64,000 nucleotides of DNA from Caprimulgus europaeus (taxonomy: Eukaryota; Chordata; Aves; Caprimulgiformes; Caprimulgidae). Under the pieces are notes generated by a model that made no database searches, had not been told where the DNA came from, and was given only the letters and a program-made list of their open reading frames with translations. The DNA lies in the NCBI GenBank assembly GCA_907165065.1, contig OU015543.1, forward strand, positions 8,807,501-8,871,500, read 5' to 3'. Of this stretch, positions 38,401 through 49,569 are shown one piece after another; the first letter of the stretch is position 1; the number at the start of each line of letters is the position of its first letter. The position numbers were made by a program, and so were the translations under genes.

Positions 38401-41400
38401 AGGCAGCCACAGCACCAGAAGGCTCCTTCCAGCACTGCTCCATGACACCACACACTGCAAAGAGCAGATCGGATTAATCAGCCACATCAGGGACAGAAGT
38501 TGTGGGCAGGACCGAGGCAGCAGCACTGTGCTGCTGTGTGAGGCACTGGCAGAGGGAGACTGCACAGAAACACACAAAGGATGACAGATGTGTGTGCTGT
38601 TGTGACTACAGCGGGGACCTTCTGCCTCAGGAGGTGGGAGCTAAGCTGCTGCCTGTGACTGTTGAGTGTATGGATACGGCCTCCAGCAGTCTGTGAGATC
38701 CTGCTGCAGAGGAGGGTGGTAGCCCAGGTTTCCCCCACTGACTCTGTAAAAAGGAGTGCTGCTCTGAGAAGAGCTTCTGAGCAGAGATTCTGCAGTCCAT
38801 CGAATCACTGCTGAAACAGCCACACTGGGTATTTCAGAACAGGACGTGGGTCTTGCCAGGCAGCAGCCACAGCCCCAGGAGGCGGCAGCAGCAGGAGGTT
38901 TCACCCACAAATAGAGAAGGGCAGCTCCTTCCCCCAGCAGTTGCACCCATTTGCTCTTATTCCCTGATCCCAAGGGGAAACAGAGGGGGAATGAAAGCCA
39001 AAACATTCACCAAGGATTCATTTTGCTGCTTTTTAATTCATGAGGTCATGTGTCCCTGCTTATTTTCATAGCAGACTGTCTGGGTCACTGACTCTGCCAG
39101 CCTGCGTCATTGCCTTAATGGGTATTTAAATGCTGGTTTTGTGTCTCGGTCTGTCCACACACTACTCTGTGACTGAGCTTAACTATTTTTTCAGGCACAT
39201 TTGTGACTCTGTACAGTCTGAATCTCTAGCCATGACTTACAAATGACATTTCAGCCATGCTGTAGTGCTCCCCACAAACACACAGCATCTGCTAAGTCCA
39301 GTGGCAGGCTGCATGTGGCACGGGTCAGGGCCCTCAGCCTGGCAAAAGCACTGCAGGAGTCTACAGGCTCCTCTGACCCTGATATCCCAAGATCTAGGGC
39401 TCCTGGATAAACAGCCCTGCAGTCACCAGATCTCCCAACACATCTGCTTCCAGTAGGGAGAGCAGCCTATATTTTAGTCTGGGGTTTGGGGAAGTCAGAG
39501 TCAAAGGGGTTATGTAGTCAGTGCAGGTCTCCTCAGCCCTCCTCAGTTCCCAAGCAGATGAGTGCTAGGAGACAGCACTAGGGAAGAACTGTTCCATTTT
39601 TCCTCATTTTTGTATTCTTTCTCAAGTATCCAAGGCAGAATTCCCAGTCAGAGGTACCTTCAATATGATTCAGTAGGTCTCATTCACGTTTTGTACAGCA
39701 GGAAAGAAAAACAGGACATCAACAACCATTTCAAACTGGGAAAATGCCATTCCAAATGTTTCCAATGCTACAAACTCAAGGCTAGTCTCTGCATGGCTCA
39801 TATCAGGGGCATTATTAACACCTGCACCTTCCCAGGCAGAATAAGTCCCAGGCTGTTGCTCACCAGCTTGACAATTTGCCAAACCTGGCAGGGTAGGAAA
39901 CATGAGTCAATGTTCCTCGTGCTCCACACAAGGACGTGGCAACACCAGAGGCAGCATCAGGGATGCTCTGATGTCACAGCAGAAGGAAGAAAGTCTTAAG
40001 ATCTCCCTCAGACTTCATTGAGGCCCTTGTGCAGTGACAATCTCCACATCCCTCTGGGATCCATCGGCTTGAAGCCAGACTGATGCATGGTGAAGAGCAA
40101 TTAGATGCAGACAAAGAATTGGATGTACCAGCCTCACCACAAATACGCAGCCTTGGTACAAAGTCCCCTAAGTAGGGAGCAATTTATCCACCAGGCAAGA
40201 CCCATGAGGGAAGAGTGAAACACAGGAAGACGGCAAGAGAAAAAAGATTCCAAAGTGAGCAAATGTCAGCTGTGGTCTGTGCTAAACCAAGAGAGGGTGG
40301 GCTGAGGGTCATCATCAGGAGAAGACAAGCAAGCACATCATGCGGTACAAGGAAATAACGGGCTCCCCTTGGGAGACACAGTGCTATTGATAAAGGGACA
40401 TCCCCTGCTGGAACAGCACCAAGAATAAGGTGGCACCAATCTTACCTTATAACACAGAGTCGCCAAGTTCGACGGCGATTCTTCTCTCACTGCTCGGATC
40501 TCTGCAGCTGGTACGAGGGCAAAGACATCCTGCACTGAAGTGGCTGTGTCTGCCCAGAACTGGTCCCAGAAGGCATCATCAGTTGCCTCCACAGGCTATG
40601 GAGAGACAAACATGGTTACAGATGCACAACCACCATTCTATGAGGTCCAAACATCAGCGATAATGCTTGGCTTGGGGATGGCACTAGACACAGAAGAGGT
40701 TCAATAAAACGTACTGGCACCGTTTTTGTACCTCAGCAACCTCTTTGTTACCAAGGCTTTGGCTCATTTGATCTCACAAACAAAGCATTCCCTCAGCAAG
40801 GGGGTGAGCAGCAAGACATTTATGTGACCAACTGCATCAGGCTGGGTCCAAGTCTTCCACAGAGTCACAACACACGAGGCCTCCTGCTTGTCTGCAACCC
40901 ACAGCATGTATTATAAGATCTTCATCAGTGCACGTGGGCCAGGCTGCTCTCATGGGTTATCACCTCCAGGACAAGCCAAGCGTGCCCTGAGCATGCCCTG
41001 GAACTGCTTATATTGTAACCAAAGTCTCAAGGAAGCAATCAGGACATTTCACATGAGGACACAAACAGACCCACAGAACTGACAGGCCCACCTCAAAGCA
41101 CTTACAGCTGCAGCAGAATTGATCTTTCTGAATCAAATATTTATAGGGAACTGGACCCAGTGCAGCTGGTCGCTGCCAAGGCTTTGTTCTTAAAAAGCAT
41201 TAAGTGTGCAATTCAAAGAGGAAGATGGAAGGAGGAGACCAATATACCAAAAAAAAAACCCAATCCATTTCAGACCTGTGGTCTGAGAAGGCACTAACCC
41301 CATATGCCTGAGAACTCACCTCTTCCCATTACCTTTTCTGGCTCTGCAGGTGCAGACAACCTCCTCTTTCACCAGCACCACTGCCCCCTTTTCACAGTGA

Positions 41401-44400
41401 GAGGTTAAATATTCTCCTCGAGCCCACCCTGAAACCCCACTGCTAGGGATGAGGACAGCACATTTGCCAGGCCACAGCTGGAAAGAGAGCTCTGTGCAGC
41501 TGGCTGCAGAGCCCCAGTGTTATTGTCCTGGCTTTGCTAGGACAGACTTAATGTTCCTCTTAGTAGTTAGAACAGCTGTGTTTTAGTTTCAGTGTAGAAC
41601 TTGTTATGAGAGGAATGGTGATAAAAGTACCGATGTTATGAGTTGCTGCTGGAGCTCAAGGCCATCGTGTTCAGCTGTTCACAGCTGCGTTAGGACTGGG
41701 AGGGAGAAGTGCAGTGAACAGCAAAACCCAGAACTGGCACTGGATGTGCCAATGAGATATTCCAGATCAAATCATGTCATGTCAGTCTATTAGCCAGGGT
41801 TGCCTGGAAGTCAGGGGTATTCTCTTGGGGATCACTCGAGCTCACTCTTCCAGGTTTTCAGTTTCAGGACTGTCTCTGCTCTGGGATCGCTGGCTGGGAC
41901 AGGATGGGCATCAGTCAGTGGGTGGTGAGCAACTGTACTGGGCATCACTCATTTGTATATTACTGTTCTTATCATTAGAATTTTATTTTAATTAGTAAAT
42001 AGTTTTTATCTCAACCTGTGAGTTTCCTTGCCCTTTTCTTCCCAATTCTCTCCTCTACTCCCTGGGAGGGGGAGGAGTGAGAGAGCAGGCAGTGTTTGAC
42101 TGTCAGCCAAACCACCACAGTTATTTCCCCCAAGCTTCTTCCTGATAGCATGGCATCTACCTAGAAGTCAGAACAACAACGATGACAACCTGGGTGTCAG
42201 GTTATATGCAGCTGAACAAAGTGGACTGGACCTTGCTTTGCCCCCATAGCTTTGCAAAGCCAGAAAGTAGTGCTGGACATTCGAGGTGAAGCAGAGACTC
42301 ACACACACAGAGCCAATGGTGCCTCCAACCCTGAGGAAGCACAGCAATGACCTCTCACTCCCCAAAAGGTGAAAATGCACTGTTTGCTGAACAAGAAGGC
42401 ATCTCCATTGCACAACATTTCAGGTATCCAAAGCCTGGGAGCTTTGAATAATCAGGAATGACTTAACTTTTCAGCCAGTCCAAAACTGAGCACAGCTCTT
42501 CCCATCTAAATGCTAATAGGCATCACCCAAGCAAGGCTCGGAGTGCTCATCCAGCTCAGGGGTCCAGCTACAGGGCAGAGATAAATACATGTCTGTTTGT
42601 GCCAAGCAGTGTGAAAGAGATGGATCCACGATTTCAGTCAGAAGAGGGAAATGCAAGCTTTTCCAGAAGAGTTTCCCCAGCCACGCTGAAGCACAGTGGC
42701 ACGCTTGGCAGGTCACAAGAGCCGTTCACCTGAGCAACCCCAGCGCTCGGCTTGGGGCGAGGCGGAGCCTCCTGCCTCCGACTTGCACCAGCTCTAACGC
42801 AAACAGCAACTCTCGTTAGCTGCAGTAATCAGCACCGTGGGCGGGTTTACCATGTCAGATGGGAAAGGGGCAAAAATATGAACATGTGTTTAATTTAAAC
42901 AATTCCTGCTCACTCCCAGCTCTTTCGTAGTAGGCAGAAAATCTTGCCCAGCTCTATGCTGTTTCTAAATGCAGCCCCAGGGAGAACAGCTCGTTCACAG
43001 CTCTGACAGGGAGAAGTGCTGTGCTTCCCCCTTTGCTATCACCTCCTCAATTAACAGCCACAGGCTGGGAGCAGGTGACGTGTCACTACCACCCAAAGGC
43101 CAAACAGCGAGAGGAGCCCCCAAACTAGTAGAGCAGGTTACTGCCGTGCAGCTCTCTTGCCTTAACACTTCAGTGCCGGAGAGGCTGCTCGTTGCTTGTC
43201 CTGGTCCTTCCAGCCATGCCATGAATCAGCCCAAGGGACTCTCCAGTCCTTAAAAACAGAGCCAGAAAAAAACAACCCACACATCTTTAGGCATCATCTT
43301 AAACTCTGCTCTATTGCTGAAACCCTTCTTGTTTCATCACCTGGCCACCAAAGCAAGTTCCCATCAAACCCCTTCCCAAAGGAAGGGCAACTTTCTCCAA
43401 ATGGTTCAAGATTGCAGCTCCTCAGAGGGGATCTGTAGAAACAGCCAAGTGTTTACAGCCTGATTTTCAGCTTCCTGAGTGTGTGAAGGAGCTGTGTTCT
43501 CTGCAACCTGGGCACGAAATGCTTAAATGGAAGCAAAACTATTTTGCAAATCTCATCACTAACGATACTCCTTAAAAAAAAAAAAGCCAAGTATTTGGAA
43601 ATCCAGTCTATGAAATGCACAAAACTTCCTACAACCCTTTTAAAACAGGTACCACAACCGCAGGTATAATTGCCACATGTACCTCCTGGCTGCCTGCCAC
43701 AACCGCTCCCACCAACAACAGTGAGCAGCAATTGCTGCTAATTGGAGATCATGCATAAATAATGGCTTCACTCTCATCTAGAGAGGAAGAAGAAAACCAT
43801 TTCCCTCCAGCAGACACAGATCCCTTTACCTCCCCCTAGCCTGAGGCCTCCTCAGAGGTTGAACACAGCCGCTGTTTTACAGATGGCAACACAAGAGCTC
43901 AGACGGATGGAGGAACACGATCTCCAACGAAAATGACATGGAGTTAAAGAAGCAGAGCAGCAATTACCCAAGCTGCAACGCTGGATGCTGCAGCCACATT
44001 AATGTCACGGCTGCCATCTTGGCAAGCAGATTACGTTAAAACACCATTTCTTTCGTTTTTAATAGCTGCAGCAAGTCAGCTCCTCATCCAACAGATGGTA
44101 TCCTGCGTACAATCCTGGGACATGAATCCAGTACTGAATCACCCACATCCCCACAGCCCCCTGCTTTAATTAACAGTCTGGCATCATGAAGCCACTCGAT
44201 CCGCATAATATTCATCTCCTTGACAGAACATTACTGGACGTTTTTAAGCTGATTGTAATTCTGCACACAGCATCTCTGGGGATCTAAATATCCATTCCTC
44301 ACGCTGAGCTCACCCAAGAACCTGTATCGAGCTCACCAAGAAGGGAAATACAGACACCTAGACCAGTCTTGTTCACCAGCCATGGATATCTTCATTTGGA

Positions 44401-47400
44401 AAAGTCAAGATTTAGTTACCAGTGTTGGTAGTGCACATGCTGCAGTAACAAACCCCACAGCACCGCAGCTAGCCTTGGCAGTGCTTTAACCAGAAGAGCT
44501 CAGGGGGAGCTTCATCCTCACCAGCAACGCTGTGAGCTGGGGCCCCTTCAAACCCTCCAGATCAGCACAGGTGTGTCCTCTCTTGGCGAGGGAGCTGCAG
44601 CACACAGATAAGAAAGAGCCTGATGCACTCCCAACGCTGTGCAGACAACCAGCTCCGCACCAGCGGTGCGGTGATAACGAGGACTTCATTGCTGCGGCAG
44701 GAATCGAGGGATCAGTAGCTCAACTCTACTGTGGAAACACGATGAGCACATCTAGAGACCAAAGGACATTCCTGACCCACCATGCACCCCACTGCAGAGG
44801 CTGTTCAAGTCTGAGCTAACTGGCTGAGAGAGATGCTGCTGTCTGAACCGAGCTCTCCATGCCAAAGGGAAGAGATTGCTGTAGTGCAGAGTGGGTGCTG
44901 AGAATACAGTGGGCAGAGCTGAGGTGATATGACATCTCAGAGCAGGCAAGGAGAGAGACTTTTGCCTTCAGTTCACCTGGGCAAGGTGTAAAGACCTCCC
45001 ACCTGCATGCTGGCCACAGAAAGGCAGAACTATTCCTACCGAACACCTCCAGTGTTTTATTTCCCAATAGTTATATATGTTGGGTTTCCGGTTCCTTAAA
45101 GCACACCACACACAGACACTGCAGGAATCGGGAAAGGAAGACGCTTGGTTTGCAAGCATCTTGCCAGTTACTGAGCAGAGAATCACAGCCCTGAATTCCC
45201 AAGCAAACAGGATACGTCACAGGAAACAGGAAAACAGAGTGGAGCTGACCATGTCCTATAAACAGGAAAGGTCCCAAGGCACAGCCTCCCCCAGTCGTTC
45301 CTGTCCTCAGCCTGAAGCCGGCACCACCTTTGCTTTCTCTTTCAGACTCAGTCCCTTACAAACTCAGGCAGGGTGAGTGTTTGTACCCTCCTCCCAACCA
45401 AGAGCTCTCTGCACTTACACCTTTACATTAAAAAAATATTCCCAACAATTCCTCCATCAGGTCCCTACCAGAGGACTGTCCTTAAACTGATTCTGAGGTT
45501 GCTGCAAATTGCCAGCAGAGAATCAAGGGGACAAGCAGCCACTAGTCTTGTTCACTGGATTCTTCTGCTTCTTGCCCACATGCCAGCTGAGCATCCCACA
45601 AGCTGAGGTAGTGAGGTGTTTGGGGCAGGGACCCTCCTTCTTCTGGGACTCAGCAGCAAAGCAGGTCCCTCATCCCTCACCAGGGTTTCTAGCAGTACTA
45701 CACAAACTCAGATAACACGTGACAGCAGTGTGATCCTTTCCACCCCAAATGAGGCAGAACTGCGGAGTGTAATGACCACAGAGCCACTCATGCAGCACTT
45801 GATTGAGCTCCAGGAGATCAGGCAACCCTGCAGGGCCAGCAGATTAGCTCGAGGCCATTCATGTACCTTTGTACCACCTGTTTGCAAGCCACTGTATGAA
45901 ACAAGTCTGAGGACAGACTTTTCAAAGCATTAATAACCAGCGAGATTTCATCCCTGCGGCCAAGGACAGCAGCTCCACACAGATTTCAGAGCAGAAGTAA
46001 ATTTTTCTATAGGGTCTTTGCAGTCAGCAGTGCAGAATCAAGGAGAGGCTGCACATGAGTCTGTCACCAGTCCTCAGCTTCCCCAGCAGAGACTGTTGCA
46101 AGGGGAACTGGAAAATGGGGTTTGTGGAATTCTGTCGGGGAAAGCCTAGGACAAAAGTCAGCTGGGTGAAGTGTTAGTTACAGCTTTGCTTTTAAGACAG
46201 CTTTGCTTTTGATCAACCTGAGACACTTGAATACTTAAATCAAGCTTGAATGCTATCAGAAATAGGCTACCAGAAACCAACCTCTAAGAACAAGATGTAC
46301 TTTTATCAGGCTCAAATTAAAAGCCTGTTGTACTACTGCATTTCCACATCAGGGAAAGAAAGGACTGGCATTTGTTCCTCATGTTTAATCCTTCCTGTTT
46401 CTTTAAAAGCAGAAGCATAACTTGCATTAAAATCCAACAAGCTAATTTACAAGATCAACATTTCTTCCAGTCGTTTTTTTTGCATAAACTGTTTAATCAC
46501 CAACTGGCTGAGAAAAGAAACCGTGTTTTCCCAGCAATTAAGACGCCCTGCTTCAGCTCCCTGCTCTTGCCATACTCACAATCTACGTTTCCCTTCTCCT
46601 GCTAAGCAGACAGAATTTTGGGAGGGCTCACACATTCTCTATGATAAAGCACACCTGTTTTATTATTAAATGAGTGAGCCCTAACAATGTAAAAGTGTGC
46701 AGTGTAATGTCATATATATGTATCATAGAAAAACCCTAAAGCCCATTTCTCCATGTGTGATTATAAATAGCGTATGTAGCATAAGCCAATTCCTTCCTTC
46801 TGGTACTACTGACCTTTTTTAATCACTAAAATAATTCTGAAGTAATTTTTCCTTTTTAATATTCTTACATATTCAGAATGTCTCTTTGGCAATTAAAAAA
46901 ATCAATTAAGTCCATTTCATCTGTGTCCAGACTTGGTTCAACTTTCCAGGTCTGGGCTCCAGGGGAGCTACAAGCATTCAAGTGTTATGTTCCTTACAGA
47001 TTTATTTAATTTTTTAAAAATGTTCACATGGGAATGCTCATATTTTTTAATTAATTAAAGCCTGGAGATTATAAAAACTTATTTTTAAGGAAAAAAAAAA
47101 AATCCAACTTCAGTACCAACTCTGAACTTTCACTAGTGAGTGAACAGTGCTTTCTGCTCAACCACTTTCTTCCATCAGAGCCTTAGGAAACACCACACAG
47201 TGCATTACCAAGCTCACGGTTTCATGTTACCAATGATGTGATGAAAATCTATTTGTCCAGCTACATAACGTCAGAGGAGAAGGCTGAAAAAAGGAGACAC
47301 ACTGCTGAGAAAGCAAAGCACCTTTTGAGCTAATAGCTTTGAAGGATTTGACTCTGTCCAATATTGCAGCCTGGTTTTGAATCCAGGGTCTCACAGCCTA

Positions 47401-49229
47401 GGAGGTTACCTGGAGGTTGCTGCTGGTCTGAGCTCAGGTGGCTCCAGGAAAGCCCAGTCACACATCCTGCACAAGCAAACACCAGTGCCCTTCTACAGTA
47501 TGTAAATATGGGAGTGCCAACACTCCACCCTTTTTCCACATGGCAGTTACTCTCACCTAGACCACAAAGACGTGAAACGAATCCAGCCAAGAATGAAGCT
47601 TTTTCTCCCTCCTTTATTCGGTGCCCGAGTGAATCTTCTCTCATTACACACATCGATGAACCAGGGGAGGGGAGCACTCTCTTCTTGGCTGTCGATCTGA
47701 AGGTTTGCCTCATACAGGATTTTCTTTGTGAACAGCAGACTGAGAAGATCCCTATAGCTAACACAGGCACTGAAAAACTAGGTAGGCTTAATTTTATTTT
47801 GTCCCCAATCTCACTTTATAAGCAAGTTTCCCAGTAGAGGAAGAACAGTCCAAAGCTGAAGACACTTTGAACTATTTGGCACCCAGAATTTGGAAGAATC
47901 CTTTCAAACATTAATTCACCCACTTCTGGTTTTGCCTAGGGATGTTGTGGAACATCCATAATTGGAGGTTGCTAAAAGTATGTTCACAAAAGCTAATCCA
48001 GAACAATGCAGACGGAACTGATACTGAAAGTATAAACACAATTTCTCAAAGGCTCTTCCAGCCTTACTTTCTAGGATTCGTTACTGGTTCCTAGTCTTTG
48101 TCTCTTGAGTTTTCACTGTTTTTTCTCCTGTTACCCTTTACCCCTTTGCATCCATACCTTTTTCTTCTGAATTCTTTCCCCAAGGTTAAATATCTTCCTA
48201 CCATCACCCCTGAGTTTTCTTAGCAGCTGTTATTCCCTCGCTGCCAAAGGTGGATCATAACAGCTATTCTCCATTGTAGCTCAGAAGAGCCCGAGATGTG
48301 ATTTCTCAACAGAGCAAAACCCCTTTGCTCCTTAGACAGAAGGGCAGTCTACTAATTTTCTGCCTGCGTGGTGCTGCAGCTGCTGGGCTCCCAACTTAAG
48401 AACTAAACAAGCTCCCAGGACACAAGCAACATCTGTTAGACCTCTAGGCAACCACCCTCCCTACATACAGTCCTGATTTCTTTCCTTCACTTAATTCCAA
48501 CTCCTCTTTAGCCTGCAGAAATAACACATTATTTCACAGGTCACAGATGGAAACTGCTTCTGCAGCAAAAAAGCTCACCTCAACCCCTTTTGGTTGACCA
48601 AAAACCCTTTAATTTCCACTAATAATTTGGGGGGTAGGGTGGGAAATGCAGAAAAAGGGGAGCACTGCCAAACCTTGCAGTGATGTAAACCTGCAGCTGA
48701 ATACATTAGGAGCTGTGGACATGCCTCACGGCAGCAGCATCTCGGTCGGCAGGGGAGGACGAGGAGCCGAGTGCCACGATACAGGCACAGCCCTGCTAGA
48801 CCTGACAGCTGCCCGGGAACCGACCGGCACCCCGAGGCACAGCGCAGTCTCACCGCCCGGCTCCTGCTTCCCCTCGGGTCTCTGGGGACCAGCGACACGG
48901 CAGATGGGATCAGCTCCCCCATCGGCTCCCCAGCCTTCGGGCAAGGCGTCACCGCGACAGCCCGGAGGCAGAGCCAGCCACGGCCGAAGCCCCCGGCCGC
49001 GTTGTCACCTCCACCCCCGAGCCTGTCAGCCCGCCCCCGCTGCCTCCGAGCATCCCCGGCCACCTCACAGGCGGGGGAGGCCGCGCCTCAGGGCGGGCGG
49101 GCGGCTCCTGACATGGCGGCCCCCCCCCCCAGCTCACCCCCCTCCCGACATGGCGGCCCTCACCTGGGTCTTGGTGGTGAGCTGGATCACCGCCTTCCTG
49201 AAATTGAGCTTGGAGTCGGCGCTGCCCAT
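20417..49229 (-). CDS. HID1: HID1 (complete, 19 coding exons, 796 aa)
   Basis: Coding exons in order: 49229-49164, 40595-40446, 38119-37949, 36086-35973, 33113-33007, 32536-32420, 31653-31431, 31029-30973, 30876-30736, 29686-29596, 28959-28808, 27904-27826, 27273-27109, 25925-25698, 25198-25065, 21975-21895, 21504-21413, 21087-20929 and 20480-20417. They total 2391 bp with consistent phases; human HID1 is about 788 aa (from memory). HID1 (Hid1/dymeclin family) is a peripheral trans-Golgi protein needed for sorting cargo into dense-core vesicles. MGSADS at the start fits N-myristoylation at Gly2. Other landmarks are [78 protein letters not shown], and the C-terminal [14 protein letters not shown]. 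The region encoded by exons 14-16 (residues about 545-692) is hydrophilic and variable. Intron 1 is 8.6 kb. The exon 3 donor (GTCTGT) is weak, and exon 16 has a tandem acceptor. Coordinates may be off by one in places. Confidence 0.97.
29942..30572 (+). mobile_element. Solo LTR of an endogenous retrovirus, in HID1 intron 9
   Basis: The element starts TGTCCTGGTTTTGCTAAGAT and ends ACCAAACCACCACA-like with terminal TG...CA. It aligns along its whole length with the copy at 41524. Flanks CCAAC (29937-29941) and TCAAC (30573-30577) look like a 5-bp target duplication with one change. No internal viral coding sequence is present. It makes up about 60% of the 1.05-kb intron and is antisense to HID1. 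Confidence 0.85.
37203..37550 (-). repeat. CR1 LINE 3' fragment, antisense on plus strand, in HID1 intron 3
   Basis: It begins TCATAGAATCCCAGACTGGT and carries the complete 3'-end blocks through CCATTTCCCCTTGTTCTATC to CTTCAGGTACTGGAAGGCC. The well-preserved 3' end suggests a fairly recent CR1 insertion. It lies in the same direction as HID1 transcription. Confidence 0.96.
41524..42119 (+). mobile_element. Solo LTR of an endogenous retrovirus, in HID1 intron 1
   Basis: The 596-bp LTR begins TGTCCTGGCTTTGCTAGGAC and ends AACCACCACA. It is flanked by a perfect 5-bp duplication, GTTAT (41519-41523 and 42120-42124). It is the same family as the LTR at 29942: both contain GAGTTGCTGCTGGAGCTCAA, GGATCACTCG and the TCTCAACCTGTGAGT block near the end. 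A 5-bp duplication fits ERVK- or ERVL-type integration. No internal region remains, so it arose by LTR-LTR recombination. It is antisense to HID1. Confidence 0.93.
42125..47900. other. HID1 intron 1, unique sequence, no gene seen
   Basis: No exon was recognised on either strand. Two stretches look like conserved non-coding candidates because they are rich in homeodomain or POU-type words: 43725-44280 (CTAATTGG, ATGCATAAATAAT, TTTAATTAAC) and the AT-rich 46650-47105. Conservation cannot be tested here. Confidence 0.4.
47920..48085 (+). repeat. Ancient CR1-like 3' remnant, in HID1 intron 1
   Basis: GGGATGTTGTGGAACATCCA, ATTGGAGGTTGCTAAAAGT and CTCTTCCAGCCTTACTTTCT follow the order of older CR1/L3-like 3' ends (a GTGGAATCTCC-type block, GGAGGTTTT, TTCCAGCC). 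It is heavily diverged. Confidence 0.55.
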
Positions 49230-49560
49230 GGTGCGGCCCGGCGGGGCTGCGGCCTCCCAGCCACAGCGGGCAGGGCCGGGCAGGGCTGTACCTTCACGCC
49301 ACCGATCCCGCCTCCCTTCCTGGGGCCGCCACTGCCGCCATCCCCCTTCCCCGCGCCGGCGGCTCTCTCTCCCTGCTTCCCTCCCTCCTGTCAAACCCGG
49401 CCTCGCAGGTCCCGGCCCTCCCTCCTCTCCTCCCGCATCCCTTCCTCCGCCCACGGCCTCGGCTCCTCCTCCGCCAACCCTGCCGCCAGCCCCTCATCGC
49501 TCCCGGCCGCCTCTCCCAATCTTTCCCATCCTTTCCCCTTCTCTACCTCCATCCCATTCC
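48700..49560 (-). promoter_or_regulatory. GC-rich HID1 promoter / 5' UTR region (CpG island)
   Basis: CpG density rises sharply over this interval, with GC boxes such as GGGCGGGCGGGCGG at 49092. Coding exon 1 (49164-49229) sits inside it. The 5' UTR would extend upward from 49230. No TATA box was seen, which is usual for CpG-island promoters. The transcription start cannot be placed. Confidence 0.7.
49113..49157. promoter_or_regulatory. Two YY1-type ATGGCGGC motifs next to HID1 exon 1
   Basis: GACATGGCGGCC occurs twice, with ATGGCGGC at 49113-49120 and 49150-49157. The copies are separated by a C-run. The second copy is 7 bp inside intron 1 from the exon 1 donor. YY1 sites of this form are often found just downstream of vertebrate CpG-island start sites. 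Binding is inferred. Confidence 0.4.
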
Positions 49561-49569
49561 GCCCACACC

